Source: Streptomyces olivochromogenes (lineage in GTDB: Bacteria; Actinomycetota; Actinomycetes; Streptomycetales; Streptomycetaceae). Taken from it: a stretch of DNA of 64,000 nucleotides. Below are positions 34,546-43,593 of the stretch, piece by piece. Where the stretch lies: contig NZ_KQ948475.1 of assembly GCF_001514115.1 (NCBI RefSeq), forward strand, positions 1-64,000, given 5' to 3'. Every line of letters starts with the position of its first letter. Positions within the stretch are counted from its first letter, which is position 1. The position numbers and the translations under genes are program-made. Under the pieces are notes generated by a model. That model was given only the letters and a program-made list of their open reading frames with translations. It had not been told where the DNA came from and made no database searches.

Positions 34546-36528
34546 TCAGTGCGGTGACGCGATGGCGCGGGCCGCCGCGACCTCCTGGCGCAGCGGCTCC
34601 AGCACACTGCCGGCCGGCCCCGTGAGATCCGTACGGACCGCGACGAGGGTGTCGGTCTCGCGAAGCCCGTCCGACAACTCCCGCAGTTGCAGCGCGACAT
34701 GGGAGATCTCGGCCGGGGAGGGGCGCTGGGCGCCGTGCCGGATCCGTACCCCGGCGGCCGTGGTCGCGTCCACGATCCGCTCGACCGCGACGACAAGCGG
34801 CAGCCAGGCGGCGGCGCGCCGGCCGTTGGGCGGCGGTTCGCTCAGGGCGCGCTGGAACTCGGTGCGGATGGCGGACAGGTCGCGGTAGAGGCGGCGGCGC
34901 ATCCGGGCGCGGGCGGCGTGGTCGACGTCCGCCCCGAAGGCGTACTCCACATAGCGGGCGGTGTCCGCGACCGCGTCCGCGAGGCGGTCGCCGACCCGGG
35001 TGTGCCAGCTCTCCGGCCACAGCAGATAGCCGGCGACGAGGGCGATCGCGCAGCCGATGAGGGAGTCGACGAGGCGTGGCACGAGCAGGGCGGTGCCCAG
35101 CTGGTTGAGGACGTCGGAGAGGAGGAGGATCACCGGGGTGACGGCGGCGGTCTGGTAGCCGTATCCGCGTCGGCCGAGGACGGGGATGAGCGGGCCGAGG
35201 ACGAACATGACCGGCACGTCCCACCAGCCGAGCGGCACCAGGGCGAGGACGACGGCCGCGACGACGAGTCCGGCCACCGTGCCGAGCGCGCGCAGCAGTG
35301 CCCGGGAGAAGACCGAGCCGAAGTCGGGCTTCATGACGAAGGTGATGGTGAGGGCGACCCAGTACGAGCGTGGCACCGGGACGAGGGAGACCAGGGCCTG
35401 GGCGAGGCCGATGCAGAGGGCGAGGCGCAGGCCGTAGCGCCAGGAGGCGGCGGACAGCAGGACGTTGCGGGAGGCGCGGGTGGCGCGCTCGCGCAGGGAT
35501 GGGGGTCCCCCCTGGTCGAGCGAAGCCGAGAGCTTGGGGGAGGGCCTGCCGAGGCGGTCGTCGACGTTGCGGAGGGACGCCTTGCCGGCGGACCGGTCGC
35601 TGACGACGTCGGCGGCGTGCCGCAGGGCGTGGTCGACGGCGCGAGCGGTCTCGTTGGTGGGGACCGGGAGGCCGAGCCCTATGGGGCCGGTGTAGCCGGT
35701 CTCGACGGCGTCGGCGAGGTGGCGTACGGCGTCCGGGATCTCGGGGGCCAGCGGCTCGTCGAACTGGTGGGCGGCCGCGGCGGCTTCGACGACGGGTGTG
35801 ATGGCGTTGAGCTGGGCGAGCAGCCGGGCGAGTTCGGGGTTGCGGCCGTGGTGGAAGGCACGCCGGGCGAGGGCGAGGTCGTAGGACTGGTCGAGGGACT
35901 GGGTGACGGCGAGGCGGACGTCGACGTACCGCTCGGTGCCGGTCGCGGCGAGCAGGTCGGCGACGGTCCGGTAGGTGTGGGCGACGGCGGCCCGTTCGGG
36001 GATGCCCGAGCGCAGCGGCCAGGCGAGCAGGGCCAGGGCCAGGACGAGGAGGCCGCCGCCGGACATCAGCACGGGCGCGAGCCACCAGGATCCCGGCAGG
36101 GGAAGTCCGGCGCCGATGGAGCAGTTGAGGAGGAGCAGCAGGCTCGACACGGAGGCCACGGCGCCGATCGTCGAGATCATCCCGGAGACGAGCGCGACGC
36201 CGGTGACCGCGCCGACGGCGACCCAGCCGTGGCCGTGGACGAGCGAGCCGATGGTGACGCCGATCGCGCCGAAGAGCTGGGGGACCGCGATGTTGAAGAT
36301 GCGCATGCGGTAGGCGTCCGCGGTGTCGCCGATGACGCCGGACAGGGCGCCCATGGAGGCGAGGGCGCCGTACGCGGGTTCGCCCGCCGCGAGGCCGATC
36401 GCCAGCGGCAGGGCCAGCGCGATCGCGGCGCGCGCGGCGGCGGCCCAGGGCATGGGTGCCTGCTGCGCTCGGAGGTTCCTGACCAGCCAGTCGGGAGGAG
36501 TGAGAGCACTGGGCAACTGGCGGGGCAT
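34546..36528 (-). CDS. FUSC family membrane protein (aromatic-acid exporter-like)
   Basis: 660 residues. Two blocks of about six membrane helices (about 20-165 and 355-480) flank a soluble domain of about 180 residues, with another soluble tail of about 150, as in the FUSC/AaeB efflux family. The central soluble part contains a 15-residue insert (about 330-345) encoded by a dispersed genomic repeat element. The ATG at 36528 is preceded by CATAAT six bases upstream and no ribosome site, so a leaderless transcript is possible; an alternative start nine codons upstream has no support. The substrate is unknown. It lies 39 bp after the next gene and may be co-transcribed with it. Confidence 0.85.
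   Translation of the reverse strand: MPRQLPSALTPPDWLVRNLRAQQAPMPWAAAARAAIALALPLAIGLAAGEPAYGALASMGALSGVIGDTADAYRMRIFNIAVPQLFGAIGVTIGSLVHGHGWVAVGAVTGVALVSGMISTIGAVASVSSLLLLLNCSIGAGLPLPGSWWLAPVLMSGGGLLVLALALLAWPLRSGIPERAAVAHTYRTVADLLAATGTERYVDVRLAVTQSLDQSYDLALARRAFHHGRNPELARLLAQLNAITPVVEAAAAAHQFDEPLAPEIPDAVRHLADAVETGYTGPIGLGLPVPTNETARAVDHALRHAADVVSDRSAGKASLRNVDDRLGRPSPKLSASLDQGGPPSLRERATRASRNVLLSAASWRYGLRLALCIGLAQALVSLVPVPRSYWVALTITFVMKPDFGSVFSRALLRALGTVAGLVVAAVVLALVPLGWWDVPVMFVLGPLIPVLGRRGYGYQTAAVTPVILLLSDVLNQLGTALLVPRLVDSLIGCAIALVAGYLLWPESWHTRVGDRLADAVADTARYVEYAFGADVDHAARARMRRRLYRDLSAIRTEFQRALSEPPPNGRRAAAWLPLVVAVERIVDATTAAGVRIRHGAQRPSPAEISHVALQLRELSDGLRETDTLVAVRTDLTGPAGSVLEPLRQEVAAARAIASPH
35498..35544. 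repeat. dispersed Streptomyces repeat element inserted in frame in the FUSC gene
   Basis: The sequence around GAGCGAAGCCGAGAGCTTGG with flanking runs of C and G (imperfect inverted repeat) is a family I recognise from many Streptomyces intergenic regions. Here it lies inside an open reading frame and is translated as a 15-residue Pro/Ser/Leu-rich stretch. Confidence 0.6.
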
Positions 36529-36567
36529 GGACCCATTATGACCGCATCGCACCACCGCTTCCGGGGC

Positions 36568-37563
36568 TCATTTGTGCTGGTGGAGGGTGATATCGACGAC
36601 GAGCGCGCGATGGTCGCTGCCCGCGATGCCGAGGAAGGTGGCCGTGTTCGCGGAGAAGTCCCGGGAGACGAGGACGTGGTCGATCTGGGCGCCGAGGGCG
36701 GGGGCGGTGCGGGCGGGCCAGCTGGGGGTGCGCGGGGAGCCGGCCAGGCGGGCGCTGTCGCGCAGTCCGGTGTCGAGGATGCGGCGGAACGCGGCGTGGT
36801 CCTGGCAGGCGTTGAAGTCCCCGGCGAGGATGGTGGAGCCGTCCTTGCCCCCGGCGGCGTAGTCGCGCAGTTCGCCGAGCTCGTGCCGCCACAGCCCGAC
36901 CTGCCCCGGCAGCGGCGGCATGGGGTGCGCGAGCTGGAGCCGTACGGCGTGCCCCTGTACGTCGGCCACGGCTCCCGGCATGCCCATCGTCCCGCGTACG
37001 CCGTCCGCCACCGCGAGCGGGAACCGGCTGATGATCACGGATCCGTCGGATCCGGCGCCCTCGACGGACACGCGGTACGGATAGCCGCCCCCCGGGCCCT
37101 GGAAGGCCTTCTTGAGCGTGGCGGAGCATGTGTACTCGCACTCCTCCACGAACACGATGTCGGGCCGGTGCTGTCCGACGGCGGCGACGAGCGCGCGGGC
37201 ACCCCGTCCGAACTGCACGTTCGAGGTCATCACCCGCAGTTCGGCGACCGGACTCCCGGTCGGCTCGCTGGTCCTGCCGTAGGGCTCGATGTACCAGGCG
37301 AGCGCGCCCAGCACCAGCACGCCCCACACCATGCCGATCCGCCGGCGGGTGAACAGGGCGAGCAGGAGTGCGAGGCCGGTGGGCGCGAGGAGCCAGGGCA
37401 GGAAGGCGAGCAGCTGGGGCACGGGGGTGATGCCGTCGCTGTCGGCGGCCCGGCATCCGACCACCACGCTCACCCCGGCCAGCAGCAGTCCGCCCGTCCA
37501 GGCCGCGGCCCGTCGGCCCCCGGACCGCGTCGGCCGGTCCTCGGAGCCCGCCGGGGCGGTCAC
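36568..37563 (-). CDS. endonuclease/exonuclease/phosphatase family protein, membrane-anchored
   Basis: 331 residues. Three hydrophobic segments (about 20-90) anchor a C-terminal EEP domain. Catalytic residues are visible in MTSNVQFG (about 108), FVEECE (about 137), AGDFNACQDH (about 241), IDHVLVS (about 295) and GSDHRALVV (about 313), so the metal-dependent phosphodiesterase/nuclease core looks intact. The domain probably faces outward. A GTG at 37563 with GGAG six bases upstream is preferred over a TTG at 37575. Substrate could be nucleic acid, phosphoinositide-like lipid or sphingomyelin; sequence does not decide. Downstream lies the FUSC gene in the same orientation. Confidence 0.85.
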   Translation of the reverse strand: MTAPAGSEDRPTRSGGRRAAAWTGGLLLAGVSVVVGCRAADSDGITPVPQLLAFLPWLLAPTGLALLLALFTRRRIGMVWGVLVLGALAWYIEPYGRTSEPTGSPVAELRVMTSNVQFGRGARALVAAVGQHRPDIVFVEECEYTCSATLKKAFQGPGGGYPYRVSVEGAGSDGSVIISRFPLAVADGVRGTMGMPGAVADVQGHAVRLQLAHPMPPLPGQVGLWRHELGELRDYAAGGKDGSTILAGDFNACQDHAAFRRILDTGLRDSARLAGSPRTPSWPARTAPALGAQIDHVLVSRDFSANTATFLGIAGSDHRALVVDITLHQHK

Positions 37564-37646
37564 CGCAGTCTCCAAGTCCGGGCCTGCCTTCCGCTCGTTC
37601 GCGTGGGGTGCCCGAATCCTCCCTCACCGGCGGGTGGGGCGTCCGC

Positions 37647-38432
37647 TCAGGCGTCGAGTCCGTCCAGGAAGTCCGCCAGCATCCCGTTGAACTCCTCCGG
37701 CCGCTCCAGGTTCGGCAGATGGGCCGCCGAGGCGATCACGCCGAGCGTGGAGTGCGGCAACGCCGCGTGCATCGCCTCGGCGTCCGCGACCGGGGTGTAC
37801 TCGTCGTCGGCGCCCACGACGACGAGGGCCGGGACGGTGACGCGGGTCAGCAGGTCGCGGTAGTCGGGGCGCTCGGCCCGTCCCCGCAGGGCCGCCGCCG
37901 CGCCCTCGGGCGGCGTGGCGGTCATCATGCGGTGCACGTGCGCCGCGACCTCGGCGTTCGCGTACGGCGCGACCATCTTGTACAGGACCTCGTCGGCGTA
38001 GCCGGCCATGCCCTCGCGCAGCAGGCGGTCCGCCATCGCGGCGCGCGCCTTCCTGCCCTCCGGGGTCTCGGCCGACGGGAACGTGTCGGCCAGCACCAGC
38101 CCCCGGATCCGCGCCGGGAACAGCCGGTAGCACTCCATCGCGATCTGGCCGCCCATGGAGAGTCCGGCGAGGATGAACCGGTCCACCCCGAGGTGGTCCA
38201 GCAGCGCCGCGATGTCCTCGGCGAAGGTGGCGAGGGGCGTGACGCCGGGGACCACCGGAGACGCGCCGTAGCCGCGCAGGTCCGGGGCGATCACTCGCCG
38301 TCGCGACGAGAACGCGGCGATCTGAGGGGTCCACATCGTGTGGTCGAAGGGGTGGCCGTGGATCAGGACGAGAGGGAGCGCCGAGGCATCGGGTGCGCCC
38401 CCTTTGTCCTCGTATGCGAGGAAGGGTGCCAT
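37647..38432 (-). CDS. alpha/beta hydrolase
   Basis: 261 residues, cytosolic. The oxyanion-hole HG (LIHGHPF, about 23-28), nucleophile elbow GLSMGG (about 90-95), acid Asp in GADDEYT (about 205) and catalytic His in SAAHLPNLERP (about 235) are all present. It is closest by eye to 3-oxoadipate enol-lactonase-like and epoxide-hydrolase-like families; the exact reaction is unknown. The ATG at 38432 is chosen because the first beta-strand starts there. It diverges from a MocR-type regulator, which may control it. Confidence 0.88.
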   Translation of the reverse strand: MAPFLAYEDKGGAPDASALPLVLIHGHPFDHTMWTPQIAAFSSRRRVIAPDLRGYGASPVVPGVTPLATFAEDIAALLDHLGVDRFILAGLSMGGQIAMECYRLFPARIRGLVLADTFPSAETPEGRKARAAMADRLLREGMAGYADEVLYKMVAPYANAEVAAHVHRMMTATPPEGAAAALRGRAERPDYRDLLTRVTVPALVVVGADDEYTPVADAEAMHAALPHSTLGVIASAAHLPNLERPEEFNGMLADFLDGLDA

Positions 38433-38459
38433 GGCCACGACCCTAGGTCCGGCCAACTG

Positions 38460-38519
38460 CTCGGTGCAATAAGATCTTTGCCCTCGGTGCAATCCGGGCA
38501 GTGCGATCCAGGCAGTGCG
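38460..38519. promoter_or_regulatory. direct repeats in the divergent hydrolase/MocR promoter region
   Basis: CTCGGTGCAAT occurs at 38460-38470 and again at 38483-38493 (23 bp apart), followed by tandem copies of GGCAGTGCGATCC (about 38497-38523). MocR regulators typically bind direct repeats in the intergenic region shared with their target. The repeats are the best operator candidates here. Confidence 0.5.
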
Positions 38520-38575
38520 ATCCCAAGCGGTGCGACCCGATGCCGTGATCCAGAACGCGAACAGGGGGACTTCAC

Positions 38576-39919
38576 GTGGTGGACGACTACCGGCGCATCG
38601 CCGACCGGCTCGCCGACGACATCGCCGCCGGGCGGCTGCGACCCGGCGAACGACTGCCCCCGCAGCGGGCGTTCGCCCGGCGGTGCGGGATCGCCGGATC
38701 GACGGCGGGACGCGTCTACGCCGAACTGGTGCGGCGCGGACTGGTGGTCGGCGAGGTCGGGCGCGGCACCTTCGTCCGGGCCGCCCCGGCCCCCTCGGGA
38801 CGCGCCCTCGCCGAGCCCTCCCTCGAATCCCCGGCCCCGCTCGTGAATCTGGAGCTCAACTACCCGTCCGTGCCGGGCCAGTCGGAGCTGCTCACGCCCG
38901 CCCTCGCCCCGCTGCTGCGCCCGGACGTGCTCACCGAGTCCCTGCGCACCGCTCCCGCCACCGGTACGCCCGCCGCCCGCGAGGCCGTCGCCGACCTCCT
39001 CGCCACCCCGGGCTGGCGTCCGGCCCCGTCCCGGCTGGCCTTCGCGGGCAACGCCCGCCAGGCCATCGCCGCCGCGTTCGCCTCCCTCGTCCGGCCGGGC
39101 GGCCGCGTCGGCGTCGAGGCACTGACGTACCCCCTGGTCAAGGAGATCGCGACCCGGCTCGGCGTCACTCTGGTACCGCTGGCCATGGACGGCGAAGGGC
39201 TGCGGCCCGAGGCGGTCACCGCGGCCCACCGCTCGGCGCCCCTGTCCGCCGTGTACGTGCAGCCCACCCTGCACAATCCGACCGGCGCGACGATGGGGGA
39301 CGCGCGCCGCCGGCAACTGGCCGACACCGCACGCGACCTGGACCTCCCGCTCGTCGAGGACCGCATCTGGTCCTTCCTCCACACCGGCCAGGACCCCCTC
39401 GCCGCCCACGCTCCCGAGCGCACCTACGTCGTCGACGGCCTCTCCAAGCGGGTCGCGCCCGGCCTCACCGTCGGCTTTCTCGTCGTGCCCGAGGGCCGGG
39501 TGGAGGACGTGGCGGCGGCGCTGCGCTCCGGTGCCTGGAGCGCGGGACGGTTCGCACTGGAGGCCGCGGTGCGCTGGCTGGGGGACGGCACGGTCGCCCG
39601 GCTGGTCACCGCCAAGCGGGCGGACGCGGCACTGCGGCAGGGGCTGGTCGCCGAGCAACTCGCCGGGTTCCGTGTGCGGGCCGATCCGCGGGCGTACCAG
39701 GTCTGGTGGGAGCTGCCCGCGCCGTGGCGGGCGGACACGTTCACGGCGGCGGCAGCGGCGCGCGGGATCGCGGTGACCCCGGGCTCGGCCTTCGCCGCCG
39801 CCCCGGCCACCTCGGCGGCCGGGGCGGACGCCGTCAGGCTCGGACTCGGGTCGGTGGCTCCGCCGGAGCTGGCCCGGGCGCTCGGGACGCTCGCCGACGT
39901 CGCGCGTACGCGGCCGTGA
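38576..39919 (+). CDS. MocR/PdxR-type regulator (GntR HTH fused to aminotransferase domain)
   Basis: 447 residues. A GntR winged helix (about 5-70, LADDIAAGRLRPGERLPPQRAFARRCGIAGSTAGRVYAEL) precedes a class I PLP aminotransferase-like domain (about 95-445), with the PLP lysine in SKRVAPGLTVGFL. The domain senses PLP or amino-acid-like ligands instead of catalysing. The GTG at 38576 follows AGGGGG. It diverges from the alpha/beta hydrolase gene. Its 3' end overlaps the convergent membrane-protein gene by 86 bp. Most such proteins auto-regulate and control a divergent enzyme gene. Confidence 0.9.
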   Translation: MVDDYRRIADRLADDIAAGRLRPGERLPPQRAFARRCGIAGSTAGRVYAELVRRGLVVGEVGRGTFVRAAPAPSGRALAEPSLESPAPLVNLELNYPSVPGQSELLTPALAPLLRPDVLTESLRTAPATGTPAAREAVADLLATPGWRPAPSRLAFAGNARQAIAAAFASLVRPGGRVGVEALTYPLVKEIATRLGVTLVPLAMDGEGLRPEAVTAAHRSAPLSAVYVQPTLHNPTGATMGDARRRQLADTARDLDLPLVEDRIWSFLHTGQDPLAAHAPERTYVVDGLSKRVAPGLTVGFLVVPEGRVEDVAAALRSGAWSAGRFALEAAVRWLGDGTVARLVTAKRADAALRQGLVAEQLAGFRVRADPRAYQVWWELPAPWRADTFTAAAAARGIAVTPGSAFAAAPATSAAGADAVRLGLGSVAPPELARALGTLADVARTRP

Positions 39920-40721
39920 GCAGGGCGGTCAGCGCCACCGTGAGGCCGAGCGCGAGCAGCGCCCAGGAGACCAGGCGCAGGGTGTCGGTGAGGGCGTCGT
40001 ACACCGCGCCCACCGCCGTGGGTGACACGTCGGGCGGCAGGTCGGCGAGGGTGAGCCGGCGGCCGACGGCGACCGCGACGCCGAGCAGCGCGGCGCCCAC
40101 CGCCGTGCCGAGCCCGGTGGCCAGCACCGCCTGCCTGCGGCACACCGCGACGAGGATGCCCGTCACGGCGAGGACGGCCGCCGAGACGGGCAGCCAGAAG
40201 CCGGCGACTTCAAGCACGTGGAACCCCTTCCGGAGCTCGGCCAGATTCTCCGAGGGCAACACCGTGATCTCGGTGTGCTCGACGTGGATACGGTTCGCCA
40301 ACGGCACGTGCGCGCCGGCGAGTTGACTCCTGACCTGTTCGGCGACCGGGGCGAGGTCGATCGTCACGGCCTCCTCACGGTCACTGCGCAGCGCCCGCAT
40401 CACCGCCTCGTGCGCGGCCCGGTTCGCCGCCTGCCACGCCGTGTGGAACGCCGGTGTCAGCGTGAACGAGCGCACCGCGTCCCGTACGAAGTGGTTCACC
40501 GGCCCCTGGAGCGGCGCCCGCACATGGACTTCGCGCAGGATCCCGGTCGTGACGGCCGCGGCGATCGCCTCCCGTACGTCCGTGTCGGCGGCGAGCGGCT
40601 CCATCGCGGCCGCGTAGCGCTCGTCGTCGCCGATCCCGTACGCCGCCCAGGTCGACAGCGCGCCGAGCGGCGCGAACAGGCAGGCGAGGGCGATCAGGAC
40701 GGCCGACAGGGTGCTGCGCAC
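39834..40721 (-). CDS. membrane protein of unknown function with large extracytoplasmic loop
   Basis: About 295 residues. One N-terminal membrane helix (about 5-25) is followed by about 140 outside residues with several helices, then three helices (about 175-200, 205-228, 250-275) and a basic Arg/Pro tail. I do not recognise the family. The start is probably the GTG at 40721, with GGAAAGG about 11 bases upstream, although a GTG at 40733 is also possible. Its last 86 bp overlap the convergent MocR gene. The upstream 250 bp carry a perfect 9-bp inverted repeat and a terminator of the next gene. Confidence 0.7.
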   Translation of the reverse strand: MRSTLSAVLIALACLFAPLGALSTWAAYGIGDDERYAAAMEPLAADTDVREAIAAAVTTGILREVHVRAPLQGPVNHFVRDAVRSFTLTPAFHTAWQAANRAAHEAVMRALRSDREEAVTIDLAPVAEQVRSQLAGAHVPLANRIHVEHTEITVLPSENLAELRKGFHVLEVAGFWLPVSAAVLAVTGILVAVCRRQAVLATGLGTAVGAALLGVAVAVGRRLTLADLPPDVSPTAVGAVYDALTDTLRLVSWALLALGLTVALTALLTAAYARRRRASRAPGPAPAEPPTRVRA

Positions 40722-40864
40722 ACGAGGGGACACCTTTCCAGGCAAAGCTGCGTGGGCGGCGGGCGCGAGCGGTGTGACTCCATATGGGTGCAAACGACAA
40801 GCCGCTCCGGTGGAGAGCTCACCCGAACGGGTGTTACCTGGTTGTAGCGGCTCTTCCCCAGACT

Positions 40865-40883
40865 CCTGGGACCTGGTCCCAGG
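40865..40883. promoter_or_regulatory. perfect inverted repeat upstream of the membrane-protein gene
   Basis: CCTGGGACCTGGTCCCAGG has nine-base arms and a one-base centre. It lies in the 250-bp gap between the membrane-protein start and the terminator at 40902-40942. A loop this short cannot fold well as RNA, so a protein-binding site is more likely than a terminator. Confidence 0.45.
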
Positions 40884-40901
40884 GGGTAGGTGAGTGAGGG
40901 A

Positions 40902-40942
40902 GGTGCACGAGGCCCCGGCAGCCTGCCGGGGCCTCGTGCACC
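40902..40942 (-). terminator. terminator of the four-helix membrane-protein gene
   Basis: A perfect 19-bp stem (40902-40920 with 40924-40942) with a three-base loop lies 32 bp past the stop of the following minus-strand gene. Confidence 0.85.
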
Positions 40943-40974
40943 ATGCCGTGGCGTCGCGTCGGTGTGCCGCCGCG

Positions 40975-41499
40975 TCAGTTCACCGGATGGCCGGCCGCGT
41001 CCTCGTGCGTGTAGTAGTGGTAGAAGCTTCCCGCGAGCACGAACACCGAGACTCCCAGCGCCATGAACGTGGAGCGCAGCACGGAAGCGCCGGTCAGGCT
41101 GTAGAGGAACCCGAACGCGATGCCCGCGAACGCGGTCCACACCAGCGCGTGCAGTTCACGCCTCAGCACCGGCGCCAGCATGCGTACGCCGATGTAGGCG
41201 GCCGCGAACAAGATCGCGCACACGAACCCGAACAGGACGTTCCAGCCCGTGATCGATCCGCCGTCGCGCAGGCCGGCGTCGCGCGCGTTGGCCGCCGCCC
41301 AGTACCCGTAGAGAAGCCCGCCGACGACGGGCACCGCCCACTTCGCGACGGCGTGGGTGCGCTCGTCGAAGACGGCGGGTGCGCGGTGCGTGCGCGCCGC
41401 CCAGGTCGAACCCGCGATTCCCGCCGTTCCCGCCGTACGCCCTGTCACCGCTCCGTGTCGTGCCCCTGACGCCTTCGAGACTGGTGCCGTGTGAGTCAT
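40975..41499 (-). CDS. small membrane protein, four predicted helices
   Basis: 174 residues from ATG 41499, which has GGAG eight bases upstream. A Ser/Ala/Thr-rich N-terminal 45 residues without membrane character precede four hydrophobic segments (about 55-72, 85-105, 118-135, 140-160). The C-terminus (SFYHYYTHEDAAGHPVN) is polar. I do not recognise the family. It is divergent from the oxidoreductase gene and no operon partner is clear. Confidence 0.7.
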   Translation of the reverse strand: MTHTAPVSKASGARHGAVTGRTAGTAGIAGSTWAARTHRAPAVFDERTHAVAKWAVPVVGGLLYGYWAAANARDAGLRDGGSITGWNVLFGFVCAILFAAAYIGVRMLAPVLRRELHALVWTAFAGIAFGFLYSLTGASVLRSTFMALGVSVFVLAGSFYHYYTHEDAAGHPVN

Positions 41500-41602
41500 G
41501 GGAGCACTCCTCTCTCCTCGCCCCGCCTTCCAGGTCACACCCCGGCCGGATGGCTGGCAAGTCGGGATGCGGGGGTTTTGGCCTCGTGTTTCGCTGAACT
41601 CC

Positions 41603-42238
41603 ATGAAGGTCGTACTCTTCGGCGCCACAGGAATGATCGGCAGCCGCATCGCAACGGAGGCATCGGCGCGCGGGCACCAGGTCCTGGCGGTGAGCCGCTC
41701 CGGGCAGTCGCCGGTCCCAGGGGTCACGGCGACCGCCGCGGACGCCTCGGACACGGCGAAGGTGACCGAGCTGGTGGAGGGCGCGGACGCGGTGGTCTCG
41801 GCCTGCGTACCGCCGAGAGACGGGACGGATCCCCGGGGGCCGTTCCTGGCGCTGAACGCGGCGCTGGTGGAGGCCGCCCGGACGGCCGGGGTGCGGCGGC
41901 TGGTGATCGTGGGCGGGGCGGGCAGCCTGGAGGTCGCGCCCGGAGAGGCGGTCGTGGACCAGCCCGGCTTCCCGGAGGCCGTCGTGGCGGAGGCGCGCGC
42001 CCACAGCGACGCCCTCGACTTCTACCGCACGGTCGACGACCTCGACTGGACGTACATCTCGCCCGCCGCCGACATCGCCCCCGGCGCCCGTACCGGCGTC
42101 TTCCGCCTGGGCGGCGACCAGCTGCTCACCGACGAGCACGGCAACAGCCGGATCAGCGCCGAGGACTACGCCATCGCCCTCGTCGACGAGCTGGAGACGC
42201 CCGCCCACCCGCGCGCCCGGATGTCGGTGGCGTACTGA
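41603..42238 (+). CDS. NAD(P)H-binding protein (SDR-a / NmrA-like)
   Basis: 211 residues with an N-terminal Rossmann nucleotide site GATGMIG (about 8-14) and the atypical short-chain dehydrogenase layout (ADAVVSACV, RRLVIVGGAGSLEV, WTYISPAADIAPG). No YxxxK motif is seen, as is usual in this subgroup, so it may sense NAD(P)H or act as a reductase. The ATG at 41603 begins the first strand. The membrane phosphatase follows after 23 bp and may share its transcript. Confidence 0.85.
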   Translation: MKVVLFGATGMIGSRIATEASARGHQVLAVSRSGQSPVPGVTATAADASDTAKVTELVEGADAVVSACVPPRDGTDPRGPFLALNAALVEAARTAGVRRLVIVGGAGSLEVAPGEAVVDQPGFPEAVVAEARAHSDALDFYRTVDDLDWTYISPAADIAPGARTGVFRLGGDQLLTDEHGNSRISAEDYAIALVDELETPAHPRARMSVAY

Positions 42239-42261
42239 CGAGGAAGGGGTGGCACGGCGAC

Positions 42262-43506
42262 GTGGGCGGCCTGCGACGCATCCGAGACCTGTCGCCGCTG
42301 CTCGGCCCGGTGCCCCCGGAGCAGCGCGACGACTCCGTCCAGCGGCAGAAGATGCTGCGGCTGCGCGGCCACAGCGTCGCCTGGGTGCCGCCGCTGTTCC
42401 TGCTCATCGCCATCGGACTGGCCGACTGGAACACCTCCGGCGAGTTCCGGATCATCTCCTGGATCGTCCTCGTCCCCGGCATCGCGGCGGCGATCTGCGG
42501 GGTGTGGACCACGGCGGTCTTCGCCTGCCTGGCGGTCGTCACCTACATCGAGGTGGACGCGTCCTGGCAGCACCAGTACCAGACCGGCCTTCCCGACTTC
42601 ATCCTCGTCAGCGTGGGCGGCGTCCTCGCGGTCATCGCCTGTGCGGTCCGGGTCCGCGGCGAGCGGCGCATGCTGCACATGATGGACGTCGCCGAGACCA
42701 CCCGGCGCACGGTGCTGCGCCCGATACCGCCGGGCTGGGGCGATCTCGACCACGCGGCCGTGTACCTCCCCGCCGACAGCGAGGCCCGGGTGGGCGGGGA
42801 CTTCTTCGACATCCAGCCGGGCCCCAGCGGCACCCGGCTCCTCCTCGGCGACGTGCAGGGCAAGGGGCTGGGCGCGGTGGAGTCGGCGGCCGCGCTGCTC
42901 GGCACATTCCGCGAGGCGGCCTACCACGAACCCGTCCTGCGGACGGTCGCCGACCGTCTGGAGGTGCGGATGCGCCGGCACGTCGGCTACCGCAAGGCGG
43001 TCGGCCACGACGACCACGACCGCTTCGCCACCGCCGTCCTGGTGGGCTTCCCCGACGTCGCCCGGGACACCGTCGAGTTCGTCAACTTCGGCCACGAGCC
43101 GCCCCTCGTGGTCGCGCCCGACGGCGTACGCGCCCTGCCGCCGGGCCACGGACTCCCGCTGGGTCTCGCCGAGCTGACCTCCGACCAGCCGCTCGTCCTG
43201 ACCGCCGTACTGGTCCCCGGCGAGACCCTGCTCCTCGTCACGGACGGGGTGACCGAGGCCCGCGACGCCGACGGAGCGTTCTTTCCGCTCCTCGACCGGG
43301 TGACGCGCGCCCTGACCGAGGACCCGCGCACCGTCGAGCCGCAGCGCCTCGTCGAAGTCGTCCGCGACGGCACACTGCGGCACAGCGGCGGGCGGCTGGC
43401 CGACGACACCACGATCTTCGCGGTACGACGACGGGGGGACCCCAGACCGGTGGTGTCACCGAACGTGGTACCGGAAGGCACGGGCGAGGGCACAACCCAG
43501 CCATAG
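42262..43506 (+). CDS. membrane-anchored PP2C (SpoIIE) phosphatase
   Basis: 414 residues. About four membrane helices lie in 35-130 (WVPPLFLLIAIGLADW, IISWIVLVPGIAAAICGVW, and two more), followed by a PP2C/SpoIIE catalytic domain (about 160-400). Metal-binding motifs are RVGGDFFDIQPG and LLGDVQGKGLGA, then TDGVTEARDADG and the final LADDTTIFAVRR. It should dephosphorylate an anti-anti-sigma or similar STAS protein from the membrane. No HATPase or PAS domain is present, unlike the phosphatase at 14512-16689. The GTG at 42262 follows an AGGAAGGGG 12 bases upstream. Confidence 0.9.
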   Translation: MGGLRRIRDLSPLLGPVPPEQRDDSVQRQKMLRLRGHSVAWVPPLFLLIAIGLADWNTSGEFRIISWIVLVPGIAAAICGVWTTAVFACLAVVTYIEVDASWQHQYQTGLPDFILVSVGGVLAVIACAVRVRGERRMLHMMDVAETTRRTVLRPIPPGWGDLDHAAVYLPADSEARVGGDFFDIQPGPSGTRLLLGDVQGKGLGAVESAAALLGTFREAAYHEPVLRTVADRLEVRMRRHVGYRKAVGHDDHDRFATAVLVGFPDVARDTVEFVNFGHEPPLVVAPDGVRALPPGHGLPLGLAELTSDQPLVLTAVLVPGETLLLVTDGVTEARDADGAFFPLLDRVTRALTEDPRTVEPQRLVEVVRDGTLRHSGGRLADDTTIFAVRRRGDPRPVVSPNVVPEGTGEGTTQP

Positions 43507-43593
43507 GCGGGCGTTTGCCCGGCTGCCGTCCCCCCTTCGCAGGCGCAGCGGTTACGGTGCTGGCGTACGTGATCGATGGGGAGGGAGGGAACC

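Noticed and set aside
40865..40883. The palindrome as a terminator
   Set aside because: A single-base centre leaves no workable loop and no gene ends just before it; a protein site is more likely.
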